Origin: Streptomyces flavofungini
Lineage (GTDB): Bacteria; Actinomycetota; Actinomycetes; Streptomycetales; Streptomycetaceae
Assembly: GCF_030388665.1 (NCBI RefSeq)
Contig: NZ_CP128846.1
Coordinates: forward strand, 372,001-436,000
Reading direction: 5' to 3'
DNA length: 64,000 nucleotides
The position numbers were made by a program, and so were the translations under genes. The notes beneath the pieces are model-generated. The model made no database searches, was not told the DNA's origin, and saw only the letters and a program-made list of their open reading frames with translations. This document shows positions 1 to 8,563 of this stretch, piece after piece. Numbering within the stretch: position 1 is the stretch's first letter; every line of letters begins with the position of its first letter.

Positions 1-672
1 GTGGGTCAGGACGGGGGCGGTGCGCAGCACGACGTCGTCGGAGCGGGACGTGCCGCCGCTGGTGACGGTGAAGCGGACCTTCACCTCGCCGTTCCACTTC
101 GCCGCGTCACGCACGACGTCGGTGGCCTCCACGCCCAGCTCGACGCCGTTGCGCAGCTCCTTGGTGGTGAGCTTGTCGGTGGGCCGCAGCAGCGACCAGC
201 GCCCGTCGCGCTTGATGAAGAGGCGAGACTTCTTGGAGCCGGTGCCGACCGTCTTGGCGGTGCCGTGGCTGCCCGCGGGGGTCTTGGGCAGCGGCACGGT
301 CTTGAGCCGGGCCAGGTCGGCGGCGTCGCGTGCCCCGTTGACCTTGGTGTCCGACGCGTCGTTGCAGCGGGCCAGCTTGGCGTCCGTCAAGGGCTCGCCC
401 TGCGCGTCCTTGACGGGGCAGCGCTTGGCGTCGTCGTCGACGTTCGGCAGGACGAGGGCGCCGCGGGTCGCCGTCCAGGTGTTCTCACCGGCGGAGTCGG
501 TGGTGCCCTCGACGTCGACGGTGCCGTCGCGGTTCACGTCGGCGCGCAGATCGGGCACCTGGGGTGCGGCCTGGGCACTGCCCGTCTCGGCCATGGCGGT
601 CGCTCCGGTGGCGGCGAGTACGCCGGCCATCCCGGTGGCGAGGGCGGCGTTTCTCCATCTGTGCGTGCGCAC
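1..672 (-). CDS. Secreted protein-arginine deiminase family protein (3' end outside window)
   Basis: The first 224 residues of a minus-strand gene that runs out of the left edge. It starts at a GTG at 672 behind a GGAGGGG ribosome binding site. The N-terminus is a Sec signal peptide: basic MRTHRWRN, a hydrophobic Ala-rich core, and a likely cleavage after QAA near residue 36. It is followed by an acidic Ca-loop-like stretch (DVNRDGTVDV) and then a mixed beta-rich region. This order resembles the N-terminal part of streptomycete secreted proteins annotated as protein-arginine deiminases, which convert peptidyl-arginine to citrulline and need calcium. The catalytic domain would lie beyond the window, so the enzymatic call rests on N-terminal similarity recalled from memory. 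Confidence 0.7.
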   Translation of the reverse strand, partial: MRTHRWRNAALATGMAGVLAATGATAMAETGSAQAAPQVPDLRADVNRDGTVDVEGTTDSAGENTWTATRGALVLPNVDDDAKRCPVKDAQGEPLTDAKLARCNDASDTKVNGARDAADLARLKTVPLPKTPAGSHGTAKTVGTGSKKSRLFIKRDGRWSLLRPTDKLTTKELRNGVELGVEATDVVRDAAKWNGEVKVRFTVTSGGTSRSDDVVLRTAPVLTH

Positions 673-810
673 AGTTCCCCTCCTTGTTCTGGCCCTCTGG
701 TCAGTTGGTCAAGGCGAGGGCCGTTGACAAGGAAGAGTCATCCCGGGCGCGGGAGGTTGCCACGCGAGGAGGAAAGGAAGAGAGGAAGAGAGGAAAATCG
801 CCGCGCGGGA

Positions 811-858
811 CCGCGTCCGTGGCCGTGGTCGGGGACGCGTCCGCGTCCGTGGCCGTGG
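811..858. repeat. 18-bp exact direct repeat
   Basis: CCGCGTCCGTGGCCGTGG occurs at 811-828 and again at 841-858. Just before it, at about 765-797, is a purine tract made of AGGAAGAG-like units. The pair lies between the PAD-like gene and the 3' end of the methyltransferase gene. No function is evident. Confidence 0.7.
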
Positions 859-871
859 CCGCATCCGGAGG

Positions 872-1666
872 TCAGGGCTTGCGGGCGACGCCGCCGAAGT
901 CGTCGACCTCCGCGGGCTGCTCGGACCCTCCGGGCACCGGGCGCCACCGGGACACCGAGACCAGGCCGGGTTCGACGAGGTCGAGGCCGTCGAAGAACCG
1001 GGCGAGTTCTTCGGGGCTGCGGTTGACCCGCGGGTTGTCGCCGGCCTCGTTCCACTGCTCGATCATCCGCCGCATCTGCTCGGGCCGGATCACCTCGGTG
1101 TCGTCGCACAGGACGAGGTGGCTGCCCGACGGCAGGGCGTCGGTCAGGCGGGCCACGACCTCGTAGGCCGAGTCGTCGGTGAGGTGGGCGGTGATGCCGA
1201 GCAGCATGAGGGCGATGGGCCGGGTGAAGTCCAGAGTGGCGGCGGCGCGTTCCAGGATCGTGCCGGGGTCGCGCAGGTCGGCTTGGATGTAGTCGGTCGC
1301 GCCCTCGGGGGCGCTGGTGAGCAGGGCCGCGGCGTGGGCGAGGACGATCGGGTCGTGGTCGACGTAGACGATCCGGGAATCGGGGGCGGTCCGCTGGGCG
1401 ACCTCGTGGGTGTTGTCCGCGGTGGGCAGCCCGGTGCCGACGTCCAGGAACTGCCGGATCCCGGCCTCGGCGACGAGGTACGTCACCGCGCGCGCCAGGA
1501 AGGCCCGCTGGGCGCGGGCGATCTCGGTGATCTCCGGGTTGGCCGCCCGGATCCGGTCGCCGACCTGCCGGTCGACCTCGTAGCAGTCCTTGCCGCCCAG
1601 CCAGTAGTTCCAGATGCGCGCCGAGTGCGGCACGTTGCTGTTGATGAGCGACACGTCGTACGTCAT
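872..1666 (-). CDS. SAM-dependent methyltransferase, DUF574 / S-adenosyl methyltransferase family
   Basis: A 264-residue protein with the hallmark start of this actinobacterial family (SARIWNYWLGGKD at residues 15-27), SAM-binding motif I (FLDVGTG, near 73-79) and an acidic motif II (YVDHDP near 101-106). The full length matches the usual 260-280 residues. Substrates of the family are mostly unknown; streptomycetes carry many paralogues. The ATG at 1666 was chosen because GGGGAG precedes it and because the family begins just before the SARIWNYW motif; the open frame extends further upstream to 1855 without family similarity. The gene is monocistronic, with divergent transcription from the 1868 gene. 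Confidence 0.88.
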   Translation of the reverse strand: MTYDVSLINSNVPHSARIWNYWLGGKDCYEVDRQVGDRIRAANPEITEIARAQRAFLARAVTYLVAEAGIRQFLDVGTGLPTADNTHEVAQRTAPDSRIVYVDHDPIVLAHAAALLTSAPEGATDYIQADLRDPGTILERAAATLDFTRPIALMLLGITAHLTDDSAYEVVARLTDALPSGSHLVLCDDTEVIRPEQMRRMIEQWNEAGDNPRVNRSPEELARFFDGLDLVEPGLVSVSRWRPVPGGSEQPAEVDDFGGVARKP

Positions 1667-1867
1667 GACGACTCCCCCTGGTCCGTCGGCCCCTGCCGCC
1701 CTCAACCTAGCCCGCTGTGCCCGCGCCGTCACGGGAACGGAGGGAGCCCCGGGGGTGGGGGCGCACCCGGGGCGGGCTGGTAACAGAATTCGCCGAAACG
1801 CTTCTCCTGGTTCATGCGGGGCTGGTGGGCTGACCGCGCTCAACTCACCGATCAACAGGAGGCGTGC

Positions 1868-2446
1868 GTGAATCTCGTCGTCAACGGCGACGCGGAGAGC
1901 GGTCCGGGCGGCACAGCCGAACCCGTCGCGAAGGTCCGCGGCTGGAAGGTCGCCCAGGGAGCCCCCGCGCTCATCGCCTACAGCCTCGGCGGGGGCTACC
2001 CGACCCCGGCGGACCCCGGCCCGGCCCGGCGTGGCAGCCGCTTCTTCGCGGGCGGGAACAGCCCACGGACCACGCTGGTCCAGGACATCCCCCTGCCCCG
2101 GAGCGGCCCGACGGGACGGCGCGCCGTCGACGCGGGCAAGGTGCGGTACACCGTGACGGCGTGGCTCGGCGGCTACGCGACGCAGGAGGACGGCGCTCGG
2201 CTGTCCGTGGAGTTCCGCGACGCCAAGGGCACCCCGGTCGCCCTCAGCGTCCTCGGGCCCGTCGGCGCGGCCGACCGCGGGGGCCGCACGGGGCTCCTGG
2301 AGCGCACGGCGGAGGCGGCCGTACCGCCCACCGCCCGCTCCGCCCGGGTCCTGCTCGTCTTCACCCGCAGCGGCGGCGGAACCTCCAACGACGGCTACGC
2401 GGACGCCCTTTCCCTCACCCTCGAGCCCGCCGGAGACCGCCGATGA
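1868..2446 (+). CDS. Unknown protein, DUF642/CBM-like jelly-roll, coupled to phoD
   Basis: A 192-residue protein that starts NLVVNGDAESGP, a phrase typical of beta-sandwich modules of the DUF642 / carbohydrate-binding type (NxVxNGxxE), and is rich in beta-strand patterns. It ends with the DGYADxLxLTL pattern common at the end of such sandwiches. No signal peptide is visible, although this fold is usually extracytoplasmic. The GTG at 1868 follows a perfect AGGAGG at 1857-1862. Its stop overlaps the phoD start by ATGA at 2443-2446, so the two are translationally coupled. That suggests a role with the exported phosphatase, but this is inference. Confidence 0.75.
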   Translation: MNLVVNGDAESGPGGTAEPVAKVRGWKVAQGAPALIAYSLGGGYPTPADPGPARRGSRFFAGGNSPRTTLVQDIPLPRSGPTGRRAVDAGKVRYTVTAWLGGYATQEDGARLSVEFRDAKGTPVALSVLGPVGAADRGGRTGLLERTAEAAVPPTARSARVLLVFTRSGGGTSNDGYADALSLTLEPAGDRR

Positions 2447-4008
2447 CCGTCAACCGCCGTGACCTGCTCAAGTCCGCCGCGGCCGCGGGCGCGCTCAGCC
2501 TCGCCTGGCCGCTCGCCTCGGGCCTGACCCCGGCACAGGCCCGCGAGGCGGCCGAGAACCTGGGCGCCGAGTACGACCGCGCGCCCTTCACGCTCGGCGT
2601 GGCCTCCGGTGATCCGCAGCCCCACTCGGTGCTCCTGTGGACCAGACTCGCGCCCGAACCCCTGGCCGCGGAGCAGAGACTGCCCGAGGTCGTCGAGGTC
2701 GACTGGGTCGTCGCCAAGGACCCGGGGCTGCGCCGCGTCGTGGCCCGGGGCACCGCGCCCGCGTCCGCGACGCTCGGCCACAGCGTGCACGTGCCGGTCC
2801 GCGGCCTCGCGCCCGGCCGCCACTACTGGTACGCGTTCAAGGCGCTCGGCAGGACCAGCCGCGTCGGACGTACGAAGACGGCGCCGCGCGGCCGGGTCTC
2901 CAAGGTGACCTTCGCAGCCGCGAACTGTCAGGCGTTCCACGACGGCTTCTACGCCGCGCACCGCGGGATCGCCCGCGAGAAGGTCGACTTCGTCGTCCAC
3001 CTCGGCGACTACATCTACGAGCACGGCCAGGTCGGCGGCGTACCCGAGAAGCACGTGCGCGACCACGACGGGCCCGAGATCCTCACCCTCGGCGACTACC
3101 GCAAACGGCACGCACTGTACAAGGGTGACAAATCACTGCGGGAGGCGCACGCGGCCCACCCGTGGTTCCTCACCTGGGACGACCACGAGGTGGTCAACGA
3201 CTACAGCGGCACCGGGGGCGGCGCGCCGTTCATGCGGCGCCGCGCCGCCGCGTACCAGGCGTGGTTCGAGCACATGCCGCACCGCGACTCCTTCGGTGGG
3301 TCCGCCCTGCCGGACCCGGAGATCCACCGGGTGCGCCGCTGGGGAGACCTGCTCGAACTCGCCGTCCTCGACCTGCGCTCGTACCGCTCGGCGCAGAACC
3401 TGCCCGACGGCACGATCCTCGGCGCCGAGCAGAAGTCCTGGCTGAAGAAGACGGTCGACCGCGCCCCCGACGCCTGGCACGTCTGGGCCAACTCGATCAT
3501 GCTGAGCCAGCTGCGGGGCAAGCCGGGCGGTTCGTACATGTTCACCGACCAGTGGGACGGGTTCCTCGCCGAGCGCAAGGAGGTCCTCGGGCACGTCCAC
3601 CAGAGCGGCCTGGAGGACCTGGTCGTCATCACCGGCGACTGGCACTCGGCGTTCGTCGACGACGTCCGCACGGACTTCGACGAGCCCGATTCCCCGCTGG
3701 TGGGCACGGAGTTCACCGCGCACTCGGTGACGTCCGGCGCCTACTCCCCCGAGTGGAACGCCGCCAACGGTCCCGTCATGGGCAAGGCCAATCCGCACCT
3801 GAAGTACTTCGAGGGCAACCGGTACGGCTACGACGTGTACGAGGTCACGCCGGAGCGGTTCAGCGCCCACATGCGGGTCATCGGCGACCGCCGCGACCCG
3901 CGCTCGCCGGTCAGCACGCTGACGACGTTCCATGTGGACCGGGGCAAGGCCGGGTCGTACGAGGACGAGGGCACGAAGAACTCGCCGGCGCAGTACCGCA
4001 GGGACTGA
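2443..4008 (+). CDS. phoD: Tat-exported alkaline phosphatase / phosphodiesterase D
   Basis: A 521-residue PhoD. It starts with a twin-arginine signal (TVNRRDLLKSAAAAG, cleavage near QA at 32-33). Next come the PhoD N-terminal Fn-III-like domain (FTLGVASGDPQPHSVLLWTRL) and then the metallophosphatase core. Visible metal-site motifs are NCQ, LGDYIYE (Asp189), WDDHE (Asp246, Asp247, His248), an Asn in WANS, and GDWHS (Asp399, His401). PhoD enzymes bind Fe/Ca and hydrolyse phosphodiesters and monoesters outside the cell, usually under phosphate limitation; no clear PHO box was identified upstream. The ATG overlaps the preceding stop. A strong hairpin follows at 4024-4053. Confidence 0.93.
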   Translation: MTVNRRDLLKSAAAAGALSLAWPLASGLTPAQAREAAENLGAEYDRAPFTLGVASGDPQPHSVLLWTRLAPEPLAAEQRLPEVVEVDWVVAKDPGLRRVVARGTAPASATLGHSVHVPVRGLAPGRHYWYAFKALGRTSRVGRTKTAPRGRVSKVTFAAANCQAFHDGFYAAHRGIAREKVDFVVHLGDYIYEHGQVGGVPEKHVRDHDGPEILTLGDYRKRHALYKGDKSLREAHAAHPWFLTWDDHEVVNDYSGTGGGAPFMRRRAAAYQAWFEHMPHRDSFGGSALPDPEIHRVRRWGDLLELAVLDLRSYRSAQNLPDGTILGAEQKSWLKKTVDRAPDAWHVWANSIMLSQLRGKPGGSYMFTDQWDGFLAERKEVLGHVHQSGLEDLVVITGDWHSAFVDDVRTDFDEPDSPLVGTEFTAHSVTSGAYSPEWNAANGPVMGKANPHLKYFEGNRYGYDVYEVTPERFSAHMRVIGDRRDPRSPVSTLTTFHVDRGKAGSYEDEGTKNSPAQYRRD

Positions 4009-4023
4009 CACAGCGTCGGGTGG

Positions 4024-4053
4024 GCGCGCCCCGGCCCGGGTGCCGGGGCGCGC
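4024..4053. terminator. Bidirectional terminator between convergent genes
   Basis: GCGCGCCCCGGC (4024-4035) pairs perfectly with GCCGGGGCGCGC (4042-4053) around a 6-nt loop. It sits exactly between the phoD stop and the stop of the minus-strand gene at 4054, so it can serve both. Confidence 0.8.
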
Positions 4054-4719
4054 TCACCCGCCGTACCAGCCGCCCGCCGGGGCGCCGTCCGAGGGGTCGA
4101 AGGACTGGTGCAGGCCGACGAGCGCGCTCACCAGGCGGGGGTCCCAGCCCTCTTCGAGGACCTGGTACTCGTCGGCGATGCCGCGGAAGACGAGATGGGC
4201 ACGGCGGGAGCCGTCGCGCCAGATCACCCGGCGGGGCGGGCCGAAACCGCCGTCGCCCTCGCCGAGTACGGCCATGATCATGCTCACCCACCCCAGCACC
4301 ATGCCGCAGGGCCACCACACCGCCCACCAGAACAGTCGGCCCCTGCGACCCCGGACGACCGGGCCGACGGTGGGCTCCACGGTCCATTCGGTCCGGCGGA
4401 AGGGGCGACGGCGGTAGGTGATCCGGCCGAGCGGGGCGCCATGGCCGTCGTCGATCAGGTAGACGGCGTGTTCGCGGCCCAGTCGCCGCTCGGTGCGGAC
4501 ACGGGCCATCGGCGGTGTGCCGTCCACCGTGATGTCGAAGTCGCGTGCGGACGTGTCCCGTCCGCCTGCCGCGGCACCCCGACCACGGACGGACTCGTGG
4601 TTCCGGCGCAGCCACGCCAGTTCACCGCCGTCGCGCCACTTCTGGGGCGGCCGCCAGTTCACGATCTGCGGTGCGTTCCTGGTGTAGTCCACCCGGTACG
4701 ACATGAGCTGCTGCGCCAC
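4054..4719 (-). CDS. Unknown membrane-associated protein
   Basis: A 221-residue protein without a recognised family. The N-terminal half has an NWRPPQKW motif and a charged region. Around residues 130-165 there is a WW-rich hydrophobic segment (LFWWAVWWPCGMVLG) that could span the membrane, followed by an aromatic C-terminal domain ending in GGWYGG. Residues such as HAVYLIDDGHGAPLGRITY look like a small beta domain. The GTG at 4719 was chosen because GAGAGGG lies five bases upstream; an ATG at 4704 is the alternative. No operon partner. No function is proposed. Confidence 0.65.
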   Translation of the reverse strand: MAQQLMSYRVDYTRNAPQIVNWRPPQKWRDGGELAWLRRNHESVRGRGAAAGGRDTSARDFDITVDGTPPMARVRTERRLGREHAVYLIDDGHGAPLGRITYRRRPFRRTEWTVEPTVGPVVRGRRGRLFWWAVWWPCGMVLGWVSMIMAVLGEGDGGFGPPRRVIWRDGSRRAHLVFRGIADEYQVLEEGWDPRLVSALVGLHQSFDPSDGAPAGGWYGG

Positions 4720-4909
4720 GCTGTCCCTCTCCCCGTCCACTCCTGTACGCGACGGTCCCGCCGGTGCCATGCGGGACCCAGTGAGGGGCCCGAGGCCAGG
4801 GCCGGGGCGTCTCCTGGCCCGTCAAGGCGGTATCACAGGGCGCTCTTCGGTGCCTCACTCACCCGCCCGACCCTCTCATCAGTCACGACGGCCCCTGTGA
4901 GCGGGGCCC

Positions 4910-5075
4910 CGGCTGTACCTCACCCACGGTCGGCTTGCGGCTCTCCTGGCACAGTTGCTGCTCGGTCTCGTCTACGCCCATGCGGTGGAGCTGCAGCACC
5001 AAGCACTGCACGGCACGGGGTTCCGCTCCGCGCGGAAGAGCCGGGCGGTCGGCACCGCGCTGGGTTCGCCGAATC
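4910..5075 (+). pseudogene. Decayed fatty-acid desaturase fragment
   Basis: In one plus-strand frame the DNA reads LYLTHGRLAALLAQ, then a hydrophobic helix, then AVELQHQALHGTGFRSAR and RAVGTALG. This matches the first histidine-box region (HxxxH) of membrane fatty-acid desaturases. No start is present, and the expected second and third His boxes are missing downstream, where the frame becomes Arg/Pro-rich. The rest of the gap 4720-5317 holds nothing else I recognise. Confidence 0.45.
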
Positions 5076-5317
5076 CCTCATGCACGACAGCGCGGTCAAG
5101 TACAACCCAGTCGAGTAGCCGCCGGTCAGGACGGTGTCCGGGCGACGCGTCCAGCGCACCCGCAGCACCACCTCTCAACTGGCCGCAGGCAGGGACTTCT
5201 GCCGGCCGCCGTCGCCCCCGTCGCCGACGACGCCCGGCATCCGCGTCGCCCTCCCCGCGTGTACGGCAAGGATCTGGACCACGTGGACGCCATGGGACGG
5301 CGCCGAGCCACCTGCTC

Positions 5318-6004
5318 TCAACCAGGTCGGGACGGGCTGTCGCGGTCCCCCGGGCCGACGAGGCCCACTTCGTACGCGAGGATGATCGCTTGTGCGCGGT
5401 CCCGCAGCGACAGCTTGGCCAGCAGGGAGTTCATGTGCGTCTTCACGGTGGAGCGGCCGACGCCGAGGGCTTCGGCGATCTCGGCGTTGCTGAGGCCCCG
5501 GGCGACCTCGCGCAGGACGTCGCGCTCGCGCCCGGTGAGGACGTCGAGGCGGCCGTCGGGGCGGGCCCTCGGGCCGACCGCGCCGGTGGCGAAGGCGTCG
5601 ATGAGGCGGCGGGTGACCTCGGGGGCGAGCAGGGCCTCTCCGGCGGCCACCGTGCGGATGGCGTCGACGAGTTCCTGGGGTTCGCAGTCCTTCAGGAGAA
5701 AGCCGGACGCGCCGCCGCGCAGGGCCGCGAACACGTACTCGTCGCGGCGGAACGTGGTGAGCACCAGGACCCGCGCGAGCGGCTCCGCCGAGGTCAGCAG
5801 GCGGGTCGCGGTCAGGCCGTCCATGCCCGGCATGCGGATGTCCATGAGGACCACGTCGGGACGGCAGGCGCGGACGACGTCCAGCGCCTCGGCGCCGTCG
5901 GCCGCCTGTCCGGCCACGGCGAGGTCAGGTTCGGCGTCGATGACGGCGACGAACCCGGCCCGGACCACGGCCTGGTCGTCGACCACGACCACGCTGACGG
6001 TCAT
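5318..6004 (-). CDS. NarL/LuxR-type response regulator
   Basis: A 228-residue response regulator. The receiver domain (about 1-120) has the acidic pair Asp9/Asp10, the phosphoacceptor Asp55 in VVLMDIRMPG, a Thr near 84 and a Lys near 106. A LuxR/NarL helix-turn-helix follows at about 155-215 (LTGRERDVLREVARGLSNAEIAEALGV...). Phosphorylation by the adjacent kinase should promote dimerisation and DNA binding. Its ATG overlaps the kinase stop by ATGA (6001-6004), so the pair is co-translated. No target operon can be named from the sequence. Confidence 0.93.
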   Translation of the reverse strand: MTVSVVVVDDQAVVRAGFVAVIDAEPDLAVAGQAADGAEALDVVRACRPDVVLMDIRMPGMDGLTATRLLTSAEPLARVLVLTTFRRDEYVFAALRGGASGFLLKDCEPQELVDAIRTVAAGEALLAPEVTRRLIDAFATGAVGPRARPDGRLDVLTGRERDVLREVARGLSNAEIAEALGVGRSTVKTHMNSLLAKLSLRDRAQAIILAYEVGLVGPGDRDSPSRPG

Positions 6005-8442
6005 GCGTGCGTCTCCTTCGGGGTGGGGGTGCTGGTGCGGCTGCGGGGCCTGGGTGGGGGCGGGGCGGGCTCGGCCGCGTGGTCCGGCCTAGAGGCGTCC
6101 GGGCCGAAGATGTCCGGGCCCAAGGCGTCCGGGCCCAAGGCGTCCGGCTCCTCCGACCCCTCCGCCCCCTCCATCGCGTCCAGCAGTTCCCGCAGCCCCG
6201 CCAGCGCTCTGCGCGCGGCGCTCGCCACCTCGCCCAGGGCCGTCCTCACGTCCCCGGTCCCGGAGGCGCCCGCCTCCGCATGACGTACGAGAGCCACGGT
6301 GTGCTCCACGACCGTCGCGTGCAGGCCCGTCGCGACCCGTCGCCGCTCGCCCGCCACCGCCTCGCCGACCCGTGCGGCGACCCTGTCGAGCAGCCGCCGC
6401 TCCCGAGGGCCGTCCGCGCCCCGCCGGGCCCGGGCCAGCAGGCCCAGCGCCCAGACGGGCAGCAGCCAGGGCACGGTGGCGAGTCCGAGCGCCGCGAGCA
6501 GCGCGATCGCGCCGGGGCCCGCCGACTCCGCCGGGTCGCCCGCGACCGCGAGCCCGACCGCGAGCCCGCCGACGAGGCCGACCGCCACGGGGGCGGGCCA
6601 GGTCACGCGGGCGGGACCGTACGCGCCGACCGCGTGCAGCCCGGTCAGCTCCGCCGTCCACGCCAGGGCGAGGGGGCCGAGCCAGTCGATGTCGACGAGC
6701 CCGAGGGAGGCCGCCGCCGACCAGCCGAGGCTCACCGTCAGCATGGCCGCGAGGGCCGTGGCGGGCGCGCGCCGACGCAGGAACAGCGGGGCCGCGTGGA
6801 GGGTCAACAAGGCTGCCAGGGCGGCGCGTTGGGATGTCGTGAGGCCGGGCAGGAGTGGGTCCGGCACGGCCGTCGCGAGCAGCAGCGGCAGCACGGTGGA
6901 CAGGGCGAAGGCCGCCGTGTCCGCGAGAAGGCCGCGGGTCCGCGAGCGGGCGCCGGGAACCGGCAGGGTCGCCTCGACGGCCCAGCCGCCCTCCGATGTC
7001 GGTCCGGCGGTCAGCTCGCCGCCCACGCCCACGGCCCGCTCCCGCATGCCCGCGAGGCCCCGGCCCGAGCCGAGCGGGGCGCCGCCGTCCGCCCATGTCC
7101 CGCCCGGCGGCGGCCCGTTGACCACGGTGAGAGCCAGCTCCGCGGCACCGTGGCGCAGGTGCACGGCGACGGGCGCCCCGGCCGCGTACCGCATGGCGTT
7201 CGTCAGGGACTCCTGGACGATGCGGTACGCGGCCACGGAGGTGACGCCGGGCAGGGGGCGGGGGCGGCCCTCGGCGGTACGGGTGACGGGGAAACCGAGG
7301 CGTGCCAGGCCCGCGCAGAGGTGCGGGACGGACTCGTGGGGCGCGCCGCCCGCCGCCTCGTCGCCGACGGCCGCGACGAGGCGGCCCAGTGAGGCGAGGA
7401 CGTCACGGCCCGACGCGGCGCCCGCGGCCAGCGCGTCGGCGGCGAGTTCGGGGCGGCCGTCGGCGAGGCGGAGAGCGGCGGCGCTCTGGACGGCGACGGC
7501 GGTGAGGTGGTGGCCCGCGGTGTCGTGCAGGTCGCGGGCCAGGCGTTCGCGTTCGGCGGCTGCTGCGGCGCGGCGTTCGCGCTCCACCTCGGCCAGGCGG
7601 GCGCGGGCCCGGGCACGGCGGGCGACGCAGTGGTGACGCAGGCGTCCGCCGAGCACGATGAGCAGGTGCAGCAGGGCGCCCGCGAGAAGGTCGTCGAGCA
7701 GCGGGCCCGACGCCTCGTCTCCGGTGCCGGGTACGGGGATCCCGTGCAGCGGAAGCACGGCGGTGGCGAGCGCGGCGGCGAGGAGCGCGTGGGGCGCGGG
7801 GCTGCGCGTGAGGGGTGCGGGGCCATGCGTGCGAGGTGCGGGGCTGCACGTGAGGGGCACGGGGCTGCGTGTGAGGGGTGCGGGGTGCCCCGTGAGAGGC
7901 GCGGGACTGCCCGTGGGAGGTACAGGGCTGCCCCCGAGAGGCACAGGCACGCGCATGGGGAGCCCAACCCCACGCGCCCCGCCCTTCAGTGGCGCCACCA
8001 CTCCCCGCGCCCGCCTCCCCGCGTCACTCCCGTACGCGCGCCCCACATCACCCCGCGCGGCCAGCGAGAACAGCGCGACCCACAGCGCGCACGGCAGCGC
8101 GGGCGTCAACGCCGCCTGCGGAAGGAGCGCCTCCGCTGCGCCGTCCGCGCTCAGTGCCACGCAGAAGACCGGCAGCGGGGCCGCTCTCCGCCACACCAGG
8201 GCGAGGACGGCCACGGCGGTGGCGAGGGCTCCGAGCAGCAGGTGCCAGGTCGCCACGGCAGCGGAGGACGCCCCCGAGTCCGCGGGGGTGCCCCCGTCCA
8301 GGGCACCCGGGAGCCCTCCGCCGGTCCCGCCGTCGACGAGCACCCCGCAGAGGGCGAGAGCCAGCACGTGCCCCGCCATCAGCACGGCGGGCACCGTCAC
8401 ATCGGCGGCCCCCGGCCGGTCGCGTACCGCTCCCCGTCCCAC
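6001..8442 (-). CDS. NarL-family sensor histidine kinase with duplicated, degenerate second module
   Basis: An 813-residue membrane kinase, about twice the usual length. Module one has N-terminal membrane helices (about 17-125), a Pro-rich repeat linker (171-219), more helices, a HisKA_3 dimerisation helix with phosphoacceptor His306 (RDLHDTAGHH) and an HATPase_c domain (N-box QESLTNAMRY, G-box GSGRGLAGM, to about 497). After it come a second set of membrane helices (about 505-690) and a second HisKA_3-like helix (about 730-760) reading ATGLHATVVEHT, in which the usual RDLHD is altered. No second ATPase domain follows; the protein ends in a Pro/Asp repeat tail. The GTG start at 8442 has only a weak ribosome binding site. 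Confidence 0.88.
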   Translation of the reverse strand: MGRGAVRDRPGAADVTVPAVLMAGHVLALALCGVLVDGGTGGGLPGALDGGTPADSGASSAAVATWHLLLGALATAVAVLALVWRRAAPLPVFCVALSADGAAEALLPQAALTPALPCALWVALFSLAARGDVGRAYGSDAGRRARGVVAPLKGGARGVGLPMRVPVPLGGSPVPPTGSPAPLTGHPAPLTRSPVPLTCSPAPRTHGPAPLTRSPAPHALLAAALATAVLPLHGIPVPGTGDEASGPLLDDLLAGALLHLLIVLGGRLRHHCVARRARARARLAEVERERRAAAAAERERLARDLHDTAGHHLTAVAVQSAAALRLADGRPELAADALAAGAASGRDVLASLGRLVAAVGDEAAGGAPHESVPHLCAGLARLGFPVTRTAEGRPRPLPGVTSVAAYRIVQESLTNAMRYAAGAPVAVHLRHGAAELALTVVNGPPPGGTWADGGAPLGSGRGLAGMRERAVGVGGELTAGPTSEGGWAVEATLPVPGARSRTRGLLADTAAFALSTVLPLLLATAVPDPLLPGLTTSQRAALAALLTLHAAPLFLRRRAPATALAAMLTVSLGWSAAASLGLVDIDWLGPLALAWTAELTGLHAVGAYGPARVTWPAPVAVGLVGGLAVGLAVAGDPAESAGPGAIALLAALGLATVPWLLPVWALGLLARARRGADGPRERRLLDRVAARVGEAVAGERRRVATGLHATVVEHTVALVRHAEAGASGTGDVRTALGEVASAARRALAGLRELLDAMEGAEGSEEPDALGPDALGPDIFGPDASRPDHAAEPAPPPPRPRSRTSTPTPKETHA
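6092..6151. repeat. 15-bp tandem repeat inside kinase gene (four units)
   Basis: Four consecutive 15-bp units of the form AAGGCGTCCGGGCCC encode PDALG-PDALG-PDIFG-PDASR near the C-terminus of the histidine kinase. Units two and three differ at few positions. In-frame length variation would be tolerated. Confidence 0.85.
7798..7944. repeat. 21-bp tandem repeat inside kinase gene (seven units)
   Basis: Seven degenerate 21-bp units (consensus GGGGCTGCRCGTGAGGGGTGC) lie head to tail and encode seven Pro-rich heptapeptides of the form (G/R)SPAPLT at residues 171-219. They separate the first membrane block from the second. The whole-codon unit length keeps the frame open whatever the copy number. 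Confidence 0.9.
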
Positions 8443-8563
8443 GCTTCGACCCTACCGGCGCCCGTCTCCACCCAGAGGTGGAGGCGATCTGGACCCCGGG
8501 GCCGGGGGCGGTTCCCTGCTCGGGCAGGACGCCGACGCGCCCGCGCCGCGGTGGGCTTGACAC

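Noticed and set aside
7798..7944. CRISPR-like appearance of the 21-bp repeats
   Set aside because: Units are contiguous, without spacers, and encode in-frame heptapeptides of the kinase.
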